Translations under genes and position numbers: made by a program
Assembly (NCBI RefSeq): GCF_900155585.1
Contig: NZ_LT707417.1
Coordinates: 62,001 to 126,000, forward strand
Origin: Aedoeadaptatus urinae
GTDB taxonomy: Bacteria > Bacillota > Clostridia > Tissierellales > Peptoniphilaceae
Direction of reading: 5' to 3'
Length of the DNA: 64,000 bases
Notes under the pieces: generated by a model
Told to the model about the DNA's origin: nothing
Seen by the model: the letters and a program-made list of their open reading frames with translations, nothing else
Database searches by the model: none
Part shown: in pieces, positions 51,863-62,479 of the stretch
Numbering within the stretch: position 1 is the first letter of the stretch
How the letters are laid out: each line of letters begins with the position of its first letter

Positions 51863-52363
51863 ATGGAAATTTTTGTCGTGCCGGACATGTGGAATGTGTT
51901 GGCACAATGGGGCGCCACACTTATCCTGTTTCTCGTCATCCGCCACTTTGTCTATAAGCCGATGAACGAATTTTTGACAAAAAGGCAAAACGCCGTCGTC
52001 TCGGAAATCGAAGAGGCGGAGGATCTTTTGCGTGAAGCGGAAGATCTTCGCGAAGAATACAGAGACAAAATTCAAAAGGCCCGCAAAGAGGGGGCGGACA
52101 TTATCGAAGCTTCCAGAGAACGGGGCCGTGATTTGGAAAAATCCGCCATGGAAGAAGCCAAGGCCCACGCGGCATCGATGATCGAAAAGGCTGAAAAGGA
52201 CATTGCCAGTCAAAAGGCTCAGGCCTTAAAAGAGGTGCGCAATGAAACCGCCGATCTCGCCGTGATGATCGCAGAAAAGCTGCTGAAAGACAATATTGAC
52301 GTGAAAAATCAAGACGCATTGGTAGACGGCCTCATCGAAGACTTGGAGAAGAACCATGTATGA
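51863..52363 (+). CDS. atpF: ATP synthase F0 subunit b
   Basis: This 166-residue peripheral stalk subunit has one N-terminal membrane helix (WNVLAQWGATLILFLVIRHFVY) followed by the family KPMNEFLTKRQ turn. A long charged coiled coil (EEAEDLLREAEDLREEYRDK and onward) reaches up to F1. The last codons overlap the atpH start by eight bases. Confidence 0.95.
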   Translation: MEIFVVPDMWNVLAQWGATLILFLVIRHFVYKPMNEFLTKRQNAVVSEIEEAEDLLREAEDLREEYRDKIQKARKEGADIIEASRERGRDLEKSAMEEAKAHAASMIEKAEKDIASQKAQALKEVRNETADLAVMIAEKLLKDNIDVKNQDALVDGLIEDLEKNHV

Positions 52364-52877
52364 TGCAGGTCTGAGCAAATACAGTATCGCTCTCTATGAT
52401 GTAGCGAAAGAGTCGGACGATTTTATGCTGGACAAGCTGGAAGAGGTGCGGGAGGCCTACAAGGATCCTGAGCTGCTTCTGGCCATGTCCCATCCGAAGC
52501 TTCGCCCGGAGGCAAGGCGTGCCGTTATAAAAGGCGTATTTGGCGACGATTTGCCCGAGCCCTTGTTAAATTTGCTCTTGATCGTGGCCGATAACGGACG
52601 CTCGTACGCGATAGACCGAATCATCCAATCCTACGAGGATTTGTGCTTTGAAGATCAACGCATCGAGCGCATCCGCATCGTCACGCCCATGCCCATATCC
52701 GAAGAAAAGGTCGAGGCCATTCGCGCCGCCTACGCAAAAAACCGAAGCGGCGATGTGAAGGCCGAGGCGGAGGTCGATCCCTCCTTAATCGGCGGCGTAA
52801 AAATCGTCACCGACGAAGGCGTCATCGACTACAGCCTGTCGAGACAGCTGGCGGATTTGGAGCACAGCTTGAGATAA
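52356..52877 (+). CDS. atpH: ATP synthase F1 subunit delta
   Basis: This 173-residue subunit links the b dimer to the alpha subunits. It has the N-terminal helical domain (LSKYSIALYDVAKESDDF) and the conserved C-terminal DPSLIGGVKIVTDEGVIDYSLSRQLADLE. It overlaps atpF and is 19 bp from atpA. Confidence 0.93.
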   Translation: MYDAGLSKYSIALYDVAKESDDFMLDKLEEVREAYKDPELLLAMSHPKLRPEARRAVIKGVFGDDLPEPLLNLLLIVADNGRSYAIDRIIQSYEDLCFEDQRIERIRIVTPMPISEEKVEAIRAAYAKNRSGDVKAEAEVDPSLIGGVKIVTDEGVIDYSLSRQLADLEHSLR

Positions 52878-52896
52878 AACCATAGAGAGGTGAGAC

Positions 52897-54396
52897 ATGA
52901 ATCTAAGATCAAAAGAGATCGGCGCCGTGATACGGGAGCAGATCAAAAATTATAATGTAGATTTGGTCATGGAAGAAGTGGGCACCGTCATCGAAGTCGG
53001 CGACGGCATCGCCCGCATTTGGGGCTTGGAGCAAGCCAAGGCCGGCGAGCTGATCGAATTCCCCGGCGGCGTCTACGGCATGGTCCAAAACCTGGAACTG
53101 AACAATGTCGGCGTCGTCTTGCTGGGCGACGGCGATATTAAAGAAGGGGACGAAGTCAAGGCCACGGGCAAAGTGGTTCAGGTTCCCGTCGGCGAAGGCC
53201 TGCTGGGCCGCGTGGTCAACGCTCTGGGCGCACCCATCGACGGCAAAGGCGACTACGCCTACGACAAAACCATGCCCATCGAAAAAATCGCCCCGGGGGT
53301 TATTACCAGACAATCCGTCAATGAACCCCTGCAAACGGGCACCAAGGCCATCGACGCCCTATTCCCCATCGGCCGCGGCCAACGGGAGCTGATTATCGGC
53401 GACAGGCAAACGGGAAAGACCGCCATTGCCATCGACGCCATCATCAATCAAAAGGACACGGACGTCATTTGTATTTACGTAGCCATCGGTCAAAAGACCT
53501 CCACGGTGGCACAAATTGTGGATACCCTGGAACAACACGGCGCCATGGATCACACCATCGTCGTGGCGGCGACGGCGGCGGAGCTTTCGCCGATTCAATA
53601 CATCGCCCCCTACGCCGGGGTCACCATGGCGGAAGAATTTATGGCACAGGGAAAAGACGTGCTCATCGTCTACGACGACTTGACCAAGCACGCCGTGGCC
53701 TACCGGACCATGAGTCTTCTTTTACGCAGACCGCCGGGACGGGAAGCCTTCCCCGGCGACGTCTTCTACCTCCACTCCAGACTGCTGGAGCGGGCGGCTC
53801 GTATGAGCGACGAATTCGGCGGCGGATCCATTACGGCCCTGCCCATTATCGAAACCCAAGCGGGAGACATTTCCGCCTACATTCCCACCAATGTCATTTC
53901 CATTACCGACGGCCAAATCTTTTTGGAAACGGACCTGTTCTTTGCGGGACAGCGGCCGGCCATCAACACCGGGCTTTCCGTCTCCCGTGTCGGGGGCGCC
54001 GCCCAAACCAAGGCCATCAAGAAAGTATCCTCTACGATGAAGCTGGATTTGGCACAGTACAGAGACCTGGCATCCTTCGCCCAATTCGGTAGCGAGCTGG
54101 ACAAGGAAACCCAACGGACCCTGGCTCAAGGGGAGCGGATGATGCGGATTTTGCGTCAACCTCAATACCGCCCCATGAAGCTGGAGCATCAGGTGCTGGT
54201 CCTCTATGCCGTGACCAAGGGCTATCTCTTAGATGTGGACGTGGACGATGTGTTGAATTTCGAAGAAGAGTATCTGCTCTATGTGGAAAATCACCATCCC
54301 GACCTCATCAAAGATTTGCGTGAGCAAAAAGAAATGACCGATGCCATCGAAGACGCCATCAAGGCGAGCCTCGTCGAATTTAAACAGACGCGATAG
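52897..54396 (+). CDS. atpA: ATP synthase F1 subunit alpha
   Basis: This 499-residue non-catalytic nucleotide-binding subunit has Walker A GDRQTGKT (about residues 168-175) and the family signature [17 protein letters not shown]. The N-terminus starts [19 protein letters not shown]. Full length with no anomalies. Confidence 0.98.
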   Translation: MNLRSKEIGAVIREQIKNYNVDLVMEEVGTVIEVGDGIARIWGLEQAKAGELIEFPGGVYGMVQNLELNNVGVVLLGDGDIKEGDEVKATGKVVQVPVGEGLLGRVVNALGAPIDGKGDYAYDKTMPIEKIAPGVITRQSVNEPLQTGTKAIDALFPIGRGQRELIIGDRQTGKTAIAIDAIINQKDTDVICIYVAIGQKTSTVAQIVDTLEQHGAMDHTIVVAATAAELSPIQYIAPYAGVTMAEEFMAQGKDVLIVYDDLTKHAVAYRTMSLLLRRPPGREAFPGDVFYLHSRLLERAARMSDEFGGGSITALPIIETQAGDISAYIPTNVISITDGQIFLETDLFFAGQRPAINTGLSVSRVGGAAQTKAIKKVSSTMKLDLAQYRDLASFAQFGSELDKETQRTLAQGERMMRILRQPQYRPMKLEHQVLVLYAVTKGYLLDVDVDDVLNFEEEYLLYVENHHPDLIKDLREQKEMTDAIEDAIKASLVEFKQTR

Positions 54397-54405
54397 GAGG
54401 TTTTT

Positions 54406-57166
<2,761 letters not shown>

Positions 57167-57172
57167 AAATGA

Positions 57173-57199
57173 GCCGTCGGAATCTCCGGCGGCCTTTTT
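57173..57199 (+). terminator. terminator of the atp operon
   Basis: GCCGTCGG and CCGGCGGC form an 8-bp stem with one G-U pair, followed by CTTTTT. Confidence 0.88.
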
Positions 57200-57240
57200 G
57201 TGCAAAAGGACGCGATAAAGAGAAGCAAAATTTCCTGTCG

Positions 57241-57268
57241 TTGCTTTGTGCCGCCCCTATGGTAAAAT
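57241..57268 (+). promoter_or_regulatory. promoter of the copper-amine-oxidase-N-like gene
   Basis: TTGCTT (57241-57246), a 16-bp spacer, and TAAAAT (57263-57268), 21 bp before the ATG. Confidence 0.5.
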
Positions 57269-57288
57269 CAAAGAAAAGGAGGTTGTTT

Positions 57289-58143
57289 ATGAACAGAAGA
57301 TGTGTCAAAACTATTCGAAAGCTGCTCTTGGCTTTGGTCCTCGTCAGCGTGGTAAGCGTCAAGGCCCATGCCTATACTTTCGACATCCCCGTCGTTTTAA
57401 ACGGCACCGCCGTCAACAATGGCGACGAAAAAATGAAAGGCTTTATCTCTGGCGATCGCACCTACCTGCCGCTGCGCTTTGTCAGTGAAAGCTTGGGCTA
57501 TGAAGTGACCTACGATCATTCGACGCGCGCCATCGGCATTACGAGCAAGGGCCGATCCGTGCAAATGAACGTACGCAGCCGAAGCTTCACGGTCAACGGC
57601 GAGGCGCGGACCATGGACGTCATGCCCATTCTCTACAAGGACCGCACCTACATTCCCGTTCGCTATGTCGCCGAATCTTTTAATCTGCCCGTGGATTGGG
57701 ACGGCGCGAGCCGCACCGTCTATTTGGGCCGTGGCGTGAAGCCGCAGCCGAGCAAAGGGCAAGTGAAGTCCGATGCCGGCTATCAGCTGTTTACCTTCGG
57801 CAATCCCAAGGCCACGATAAAGGTTCCCAAGAGCCTGATGAAGGACATTATTGTAAAGAAAGAGGACGGCGGCTACGGCATTTACAATAAAAAGACCGTT
57901 CAGGAAGGGGACCCTCGCTTCGGAGGTGCGTTCGTCTTCTTCAGCCAATACAGAGTAGAGCCTGGAGACTATGAAGATTTCGACGAGATGTATATGTTCG
58001 TTCATAAGCGCGGCCTCATTCGCACCGTCGGAGAAATGCCGCGGGATCTTCAATACAACTACCCTAATAAGGCGAAGAGAAAGCAATTCGAAGATGTGGA
58101 AAGGCGCGTGAAAAAAGAAATTACCTGTACCGTCGCCGAATAA
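57289..58143 (+). CDS. secreted protein with copper-amine-oxidase-N-like domain
   Basis: This 284-residue exported protein has a signal peptide (IRKLLLALVLVSVVSVKAHA). Two copper-amine-oxidase-N-like repeats follow, with the motifs GDRTYLPLRFVSESLGYEVTYD and KDRTYIPVRYVAESFNLPVDWD. These domains are common wall-associated modules in Firmicutes and have no oxidase activity. The C-terminal half (residues about 165-284) is not recognised and is basic at its end. ATG 57289 follows AAGGAGG; the longer frame from 57169 overlaps the terminator. It shares its repeat type with the NAGPA protein at 45642. Confidence 0.85.
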   Translation: MNRRCVKTIRKLLLALVLVSVVSVKAHAYTFDIPVVLNGTAVNNGDEKMKGFISGDRTYLPLRFVSESLGYEVTYDHSTRAIGITSKGRSVQMNVRSRSFTVNGEARTMDVMPILYKDRTYIPVRYVAESFNLPVDWDGASRTVYLGRGVKPQPSKGQVKSDAGYQLFTFGNPKATIKVPKSLMKDIIVKKEDGGYGIYNKKTVQEGDPRFGGAFVFFSQYRVEPGDYEDFDEMYMFVHKRGLIRTVGEMPRDLQYNYPNKAKRKQFEDVERRVKKEITCTVAE

Positions 58144-58149
58144 GTCAAA

Positions 58150-58176
58150 GGCCCTGTCAACAGCAGGGTCTTTTTT
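58150..58176 (+). terminator. intrinsic terminator
   Basis: GGCCCTG and CAGGGTC form a 6-bp core stem around TCAACAG, followed by six T. Confidence 0.8.
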
Positions 58177-58221
58177 ATGTGAAAAGGCGCGCGCCGTGTT
58201 CTAGTATGGCTTTCTTCTCCG

Positions 58222-58230
58222 TGCTATAAT
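58222..58230 (+). promoter_or_regulatory. extended -10 promoter of the cardiolipin synthase gene
   Basis: TGC followed by TATAAT (58225-58230). No good -35 is visible at 17 bp, which is acceptable for extended -10 promoters. Confidence 0.5.
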
Positions 58231-58278
58231 AATTCCATAGTACGGCTCGCTTCGGCATGGGTTAGAGATGGAGACGAC

Positions 58279-59871
58279 ATGAAAGATTTTACGGACATTA
58301 AAAATTTTCAGGACCTTAAGAATAAATTCAGAATAAAAAATTCGCTGCCCGGGGTACTCACCACCCTGTTTCTCTACGGCTTACTGTTTTTCGTGCAGTT
58401 CGCCCTGATCTACGCCGTGGGGCATTATTTAAAAGAGCACGAGGACATTTTTCAATGGGCTCTTTTCGTCGTGGACCTGGCCGTCGGGCTTCACATCGTC
58501 AACGACAAACGGAACGACCCGGTGTATAAGGTCGCCTTTCTCTTTACCATGATCGTTCTGCCCTTCTTCGGCGCCTTTCTCTATATTTTGAGCAAATGGG
58601 ACATTATGCGCCGCTGGTTTTCGGAAAAATTTGAAAATACCAAGAAGAAAAATTTCACCTACTACCGCCAAGACCCGGAGATTATGGAAGAGACCCGTCT
58701 CATGGATCCTTTGTTTTACAACACGGCCCGCTTTCTGTGGAATCAGGAGGATTTTCCCCTGTACCGAAACGGGGAATGCGACTACTATCCCCTGGGGGAA
58801 GCGTATTGGGAGCGCATGTTGGAAGAGCTGGAGAAGGCGAAGAAGTTTATTTTTATGGAATACTTCATCGTCGAACAGGGGGATATGTGGGACAGCATTT
58901 TAGATATTTTAAAGCGCAAGGTAGAAGAGGGCGTGGAAGTGCGCCTTATGTACGACGGCACGGCGGTGCTGACGAAGTTGCCCATTAACTATCCCCAAGC
59001 CATGGAAGAGCTGGGCATTAAGACCAAGGTCTTTAAGCCCATCGTGCCGGTGCTGAGTTTGTATCAAAACCACCGGGACCACCGAAAGATTTTGGTCATC
59101 GACAACAAGGTGGCCTTTACCGGCGGCATTAACCTGGCCGACGAGTACGTGAACCTAAAGGCCCCCTTCGGCCACTGGAAGGACACCGGCGTCACGATCT
59201 ACGGCGCGGCGGTGCGCAGCTTTACCAATATGTTTCTGGGCATGTGGGATGTCAACGCCGACGATCCGGAAAGCTTCAGACCCTATATTATGCCGCCGGA
59301 AGAGGAGTACAAGGGCAAGCACAGCGGCTATGTGATTCCCTTTGGCGACGACCCCTACGGCAAGAACCGTGTGGGGAAGGAGGTCTACAACGACATCGTG
59401 AATCAGGCGGTGAATTACCTCCACATTATGACGCCCTATTTGATCCTGGACGACGAAACGAAGAGCGACTTGATCCACCTGGCTCACACGGGCACCGACG
59501 TGAAGATCATTACGCCGCACATTCCCGACAAGAAAATCGTCTTTCGCGTGACCCGCAGCTATTACAAAGAGCTGATCCGAAACGGCGTGGAAATTTACGA
59601 GTACACCCCGGGCTTTGTTCACGCGAAGAGCTTCGTCTCCGACGACAAAAAGGCCGTGGTGGGCACCATTAACTGCGACTACCGCTCCCTCTTTTTGCAC
59701 TTCGAATGTGCCGCCTACTTCTTCGACAAGGCCATGGCCCGAAAGGTGGAGGAAGATTTCCAAGAGACATTAAAGGAATGCACGCCCTTTACCATGGATA
59801 TGTGTATGGAGTTCAACTACTTCCAACGGGCCGCGGGCCGCGTGCTCCGTATCTTCGCCCCGATTATGTAG
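58279..59871 (+). CDS. cls: cardiolipin synthase (phospholipase D family)
   Basis: This 530-residue membrane enzyme condenses two phosphatidylglycerols to cardiolipin. Two N-terminal membrane helices (LTTLFLYGLLFFVQFALIYAVG; VAFLFTMIVLPFFGAFLYIL) are followed by two PLD domains with HKD motifs: HRKILVID in the first and HAKSFVSD in the second. The cytoplasmic segment between contains YRQDPEIMEE. It is followed nine bases later by a DUF4153 gene, probably in the same operon. Confidence 0.94.
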   Translation: MKDFTDIKNFQDLKNKFRIKNSLPGVLTTLFLYGLLFFVQFALIYAVGHYLKEHEDIFQWALFVVDLAVGLHIVNDKRNDPVYKVAFLFTMIVLPFFGAFLYILSKWDIMRRWFSEKFENTKKKNFTYYRQDPEIMEETRLMDPLFYNTARFLWNQEDFPLYRNGECDYYPLGEAYWERMLEELEKAKKFIFMEYFIVEQGDMWDSILDILKRKVEEGVEVRLMYDGTAVLTKLPINYPQAMEELGIKTKVFKPIVPVLSLYQNHRDHRKILVIDNKVAFTGGINLADEYVNLKAPFGHWKDTGVTIYGAAVRSFTNMFLGMWDVNADDPESFRPYIMPPEEEYKGKHSGYVIPFGDDPYGKNRVGKEVYNDIVNQAVNYLHIMTPYLILDDETKSDLIHLAHTGTDVKIITPHIPDKKIVFRVTRSYYKELIRNGVEIYEYTPGFVHAKSFVSDDKKAVVGTINCDYRSLFLHFECAAYFFDKAMARKVEEDFQETLKECTPFTMDMCMEFNYFQRAAGRVLRIFAPIM

Positions 59872-59880
59872 GAGGCTGTG

Positions 59881-61623
59881 ATGAAACTGTTGCACTTAAT
59901 TGCCGAAGAGCTCAGACAGGGGAAGGAAGCCTTTCGCCGCTTCCCCCTGTCCATGGCCTTCGCCATACTGGCGGCGATCTTTCAATGCCTGTGGCTACAT
60001 AAAAACGACGCCGCCGTCTTTAATACCTCGCCCTATCTTCTTGCCGTCCTGGCGGTCATCGGCTTTTTTACCACCACGGCGGCCTATTTGTTTTTAGAAG
60101 GGGCGGCAGATAAGGAAAACTTCCACTCCGTCCTCTTGGGCACCTGGATGGGCGTTTTGCTCTTCCTCGTATTCAGCGGTTTTCGCCTGTCCGCCATGGG
60201 AAAAGAAGGGGTGGACGTTTACTTTGCCATGCCCACCCTGATTCTCTTCGCCGCATCGGGGCTCATGGTCTTTTGCGGCGGAAAAATTCACGACGAGCGG
60301 CGCTTTCCCGCCTATGTCCTCGTACTTATCATCGAAATCGCCGTGGCCTATCTCTACGCCTTCGTCCTCTTCGGGGCTCTCTGCCTCTTAGTCGTCGGAG
60401 CCGACGTGCTCTTCGGCATCGTGGATTTTTCCAAGACGGTCACCTACCTCGCCACCCTCTGCTTTATGCCCTTTATGGCGACGATCTTTCTTTCCCGCCT
60501 GGGCGCCGTGGAAAGCGGCCATAGCCCCTACGGCGCGGGGATCCACGTCATCAACAATCTGTTCAACAATATTTTGGCGCCGGTCTTGGGCCTTTACGTC
60601 CTGCTCCTCTATGTCTATCTGGCGAAGATCATCGCTTTGCGCCAGCTGCCCACCACCAGCGTCGTAAAACTCATCCTTTGGCCCATGGCCCTCGCCGTCT
60701 TCGTCCTCTTTATGGTGGACCACAACCGGGACCGCACCGCCGCCTACTACTTCCGCAAGCTGATGCCCTCGGCGGCCCTGCCCCTCATAGGCCTTATGTA
60801 CTACGCCTGGTTTTTGCGGGTGCACCAATACGGCCTCACTGAAAATCGCTACATGATCTTCGCCCTGGGCCTGTGGGTGGCCTTCGCCATGATCCACTTT
60901 ATCGTCCAGAAGCGAGAGCTGCACATGATCCTGCCCATGACCTTGGTGGCCGTGCTTCTGGTTTCCGTCTTCGGCGGGCCAATCGGCGCCGACGGCGTGG
61001 CCTTCCGCTCCCAGAAAAATCGGCTGGACCGCATCCTCACCGCCAATCACATGCTAAAGGGCGGCGAGGTGGTGCCGTCAAACAATCTCTCCGTGAAAGA
61101 GAAGCGGGAGATACAGGAAATCGTCGAATACCTCACCCAACACCACGACGTGTCCCACGTGGCCTATTTGCGCGATGCCAATTCGTCGGAAGCCATGGAG
61201 CGAATCTACGGCTTTACTCCCGACGACGGCGGACCGGTGACGGATCTGAATTACTCCATGGACATGGCGAAGGGCATGGACATTACCGGCTACGACAAGC
61301 TTTACTTCATCGACTCCTACGGGGAAGGGGATCCGGAAGCTTCGGAAGGCTTAAAGACCGAGCGCAGCGGCGGCCGCCTGATGATTTATCTCGACGACAA
61401 ACATGCGATCACCCTGGACTTAAAAGACATTCGCGAAAAGATCCGCATCTTGCGCGAAACCAAGGAAGAGCTCGAGCCCGAGGACCTGACCATGGAAGGG
61501 GAAGAGGGCGGCTATGCTTACAAGATCTATATTACGAGCACGGTGTTTTTCTCCGCCCAAGGGGAGGTGGATCCGGACGCCGGAATCTCCCTCTCTATCT
61601 TAGTGCGGGGGCAAGGAAAGTAA
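59881..61623 (+). CDS. DUF4153 domain membrane protein
   Basis: This 580-residue protein has about 11-12 hydrophobic helices in its first 370 residues and a soluble C-terminal domain of about 200 residues (HMLKGGEVVPSNNLSVKEKREIQEIVEYL to the end). The membrane part matches the DUF4153 family (FVLFGALCLLVVGADVLFGI, ILAPVLGLYVLLLYVYLAKIIALRQLP). Function is unknown. ATG 59881 is chosen (RBS AGGAGG); an adjacent GTG at 59878 is possible. It lies in a cls-DUF4153-GDT1 cluster, which may reflect envelope maintenance. Confidence 0.85.
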   Translation: MKLLHLIAEELRQGKEAFRRFPLSMAFAILAAIFQCLWLHKNDAAVFNTSPYLLAVLAVIGFFTTTAAYLFLEGAADKENFHSVLLGTWMGVLLFLVFSGFRLSAMGKEGVDVYFAMPTLILFAASGLMVFCGGKIHDERRFPAYVLVLIIEIAVAYLYAFVLFGALCLLVVGADVLFGIVDFSKTVTYLATLCFMPFMATIFLSRLGAVESGHSPYGAGIHVINNLFNNILAPVLGLYVLLLYVYLAKIIALRQLPTTSVVKLILWPMALAVFVLFMVDHNRDRTAAYYFRKLMPSAALPLIGLMYYAWFLRVHQYGLTENRYMIFALGLWVAFAMIHFIVQKRELHMILPMTLVAVLLVSVFGGPIGADGVAFRSQKNRLDRILTANHMLKGGEVVPSNNLSVKEKREIQEIVEYLTQHHDVSHVAYLRDANSSEAMERIYGFTPDDGGPVTDLNYSMDMAKGMDITGYDKLYFIDSYGEGDPEASEGLKTERSGGRLMIYLDDKHAITLDLKDIREKIRILRETKEELEPEDLTMEGEEGGYAYKIYITSTVFFSAQGEVDPDAGISLSILVRGQGK

Positions 61624-61653
61624 GAATCGGAAATAGGGAAGGAAGTCATCGCT

Positions 61654-62373
61654 TTGCGCGAATTTATCGAAGCCTTTGTCATGGTGTTTATGGGGGAAAT
61701 GGGAGACAAGTCGCAATTTTTGGCCCTGGCCTTCGCCACCTGCTATCCTATGAGGACGGTGCTGGGCGGCGTGAGCCTGGGCATCGGCTTGAATCACGGC
61801 CTGGCCATCATCGCCGCTCTTTTAATCGTCGGCATCTTTAAGGACATGACCTTTTTGCAGATCGCGGCGGGCTTTTTGTTTCTCTTCTTCGGTCTTTCCA
61901 CCTTAAAAGCGGATGATGAGGATGAGGAAGAGGAGGTAAAGACCTGCTCCAAAGGGTCCATGCTCACCGTGGCCACGGCCTTTTTCGTCGGCGAGCTGGG
62001 GGACAAGACCCAGCTTATGGCCATGACCCTGGCCATGAACAGCGAGCGGCCGGCGGTGATTTTTCTCGCCACCGTCTCTTCCATGATCCTCGTCTCCCTT
62101 TTCGGGATCTTCGTGGGGCGGAGCTTGGGAAAGAAAATTCCCCACAGGGCACTGAGCTATCTGGCGGCCTTTCTCTTTCTCCTCTTCGGCACCCTGAAGC
62201 TTTACGGCGCCGTGGACGACGGCTTTAAGACGCCTGCTTGGATCGGCATCTACGCCGCCGTGCTGGCGAGCCTCGTCATCTATATCTTGGTCCAAAACAA
62301 AAGGGCGAGAAGAGAGCACGAGGCCCATCGAGCTATCGAAGGCGAAAAGCGAAGGGAAACAAAAGACGAATAG
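61654..62373 (+). CDS. TMEM165/GDT1 family cation transporter
   Basis: This 239-residue membrane protein has two copies of the family motif E-x-G-D-K-(T/S)-Q: MGEMGDKSQF near residue 12 and GELGDKTQL near residue 113, in two three-helix halves. A charged, acidic loop (KADDEDEEEEVK) separates the halves. Bacterial members export Mn2+ or exchange Ca2+/Mn2+ for protons. It starts at TTG 61654 after AGGGAAGGAAG. A charged C-terminal tail (NKRARREHEAHRAIEGEKRR) follows the last helix. Confidence 0.9.
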   Translation: MREFIEAFVMVFMGEMGDKSQFLALAFATCYPMRTVLGGVSLGIGLNHGLAIIAALLIVGIFKDMTFLQIAAGFLFLFFGLSTLKADDEDEEEEVKTCSKGSMLTVATAFFVGELGDKTQLMAMTLAMNSERPAVIFLATVSSMILVSLFGIFVGRSLGKKIPHRALSYLAAFLFLLFGTLKLYGAVDDGFKTPAWIGIYAAVLASLVIYILVQNKRARREHEAHRAIEGEKRRETKDE

Positions 62374-62383
62374 CTGTGAAATC

Positions 62384-62404
62384 GGGCGGAGACGCCCTTT
62401 TTTT
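62384..62404 (+). terminator. intrinsic terminator after the GDT1-family gene
   Basis: GGGCG and CGCCC around GAGA, followed by seven T. Confidence 0.85.
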
Positions 62405-62420
62405 CTTGCACTAGGGCATA

Positions 62421-62453
62421 AAAAAGAAGGCTGATAATTCAGCCTTCTTTTTA
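62421..62453. terminator. bidirectional terminator, SLH protein side
   Basis: AAGAAGGCTGA and TCAGCCTTCTT form a perfect 11-bp stem around TAAT, with A-runs before and T-runs after. On the minus strand it ends the SLH protein gene. Confidence 0.92.
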
Positions 62454-62479
62454 TATCGCGAGATAAGCTTGTCGTTTTC

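Noticed and set aside
60873-61841. 322-codon open frame spanning the end of the DUF4153 gene and the start of the GDT1-family gene
   Set aside because: It overlaps two well-supported genes in another frame and shows Arg/His-rich shadow composition.
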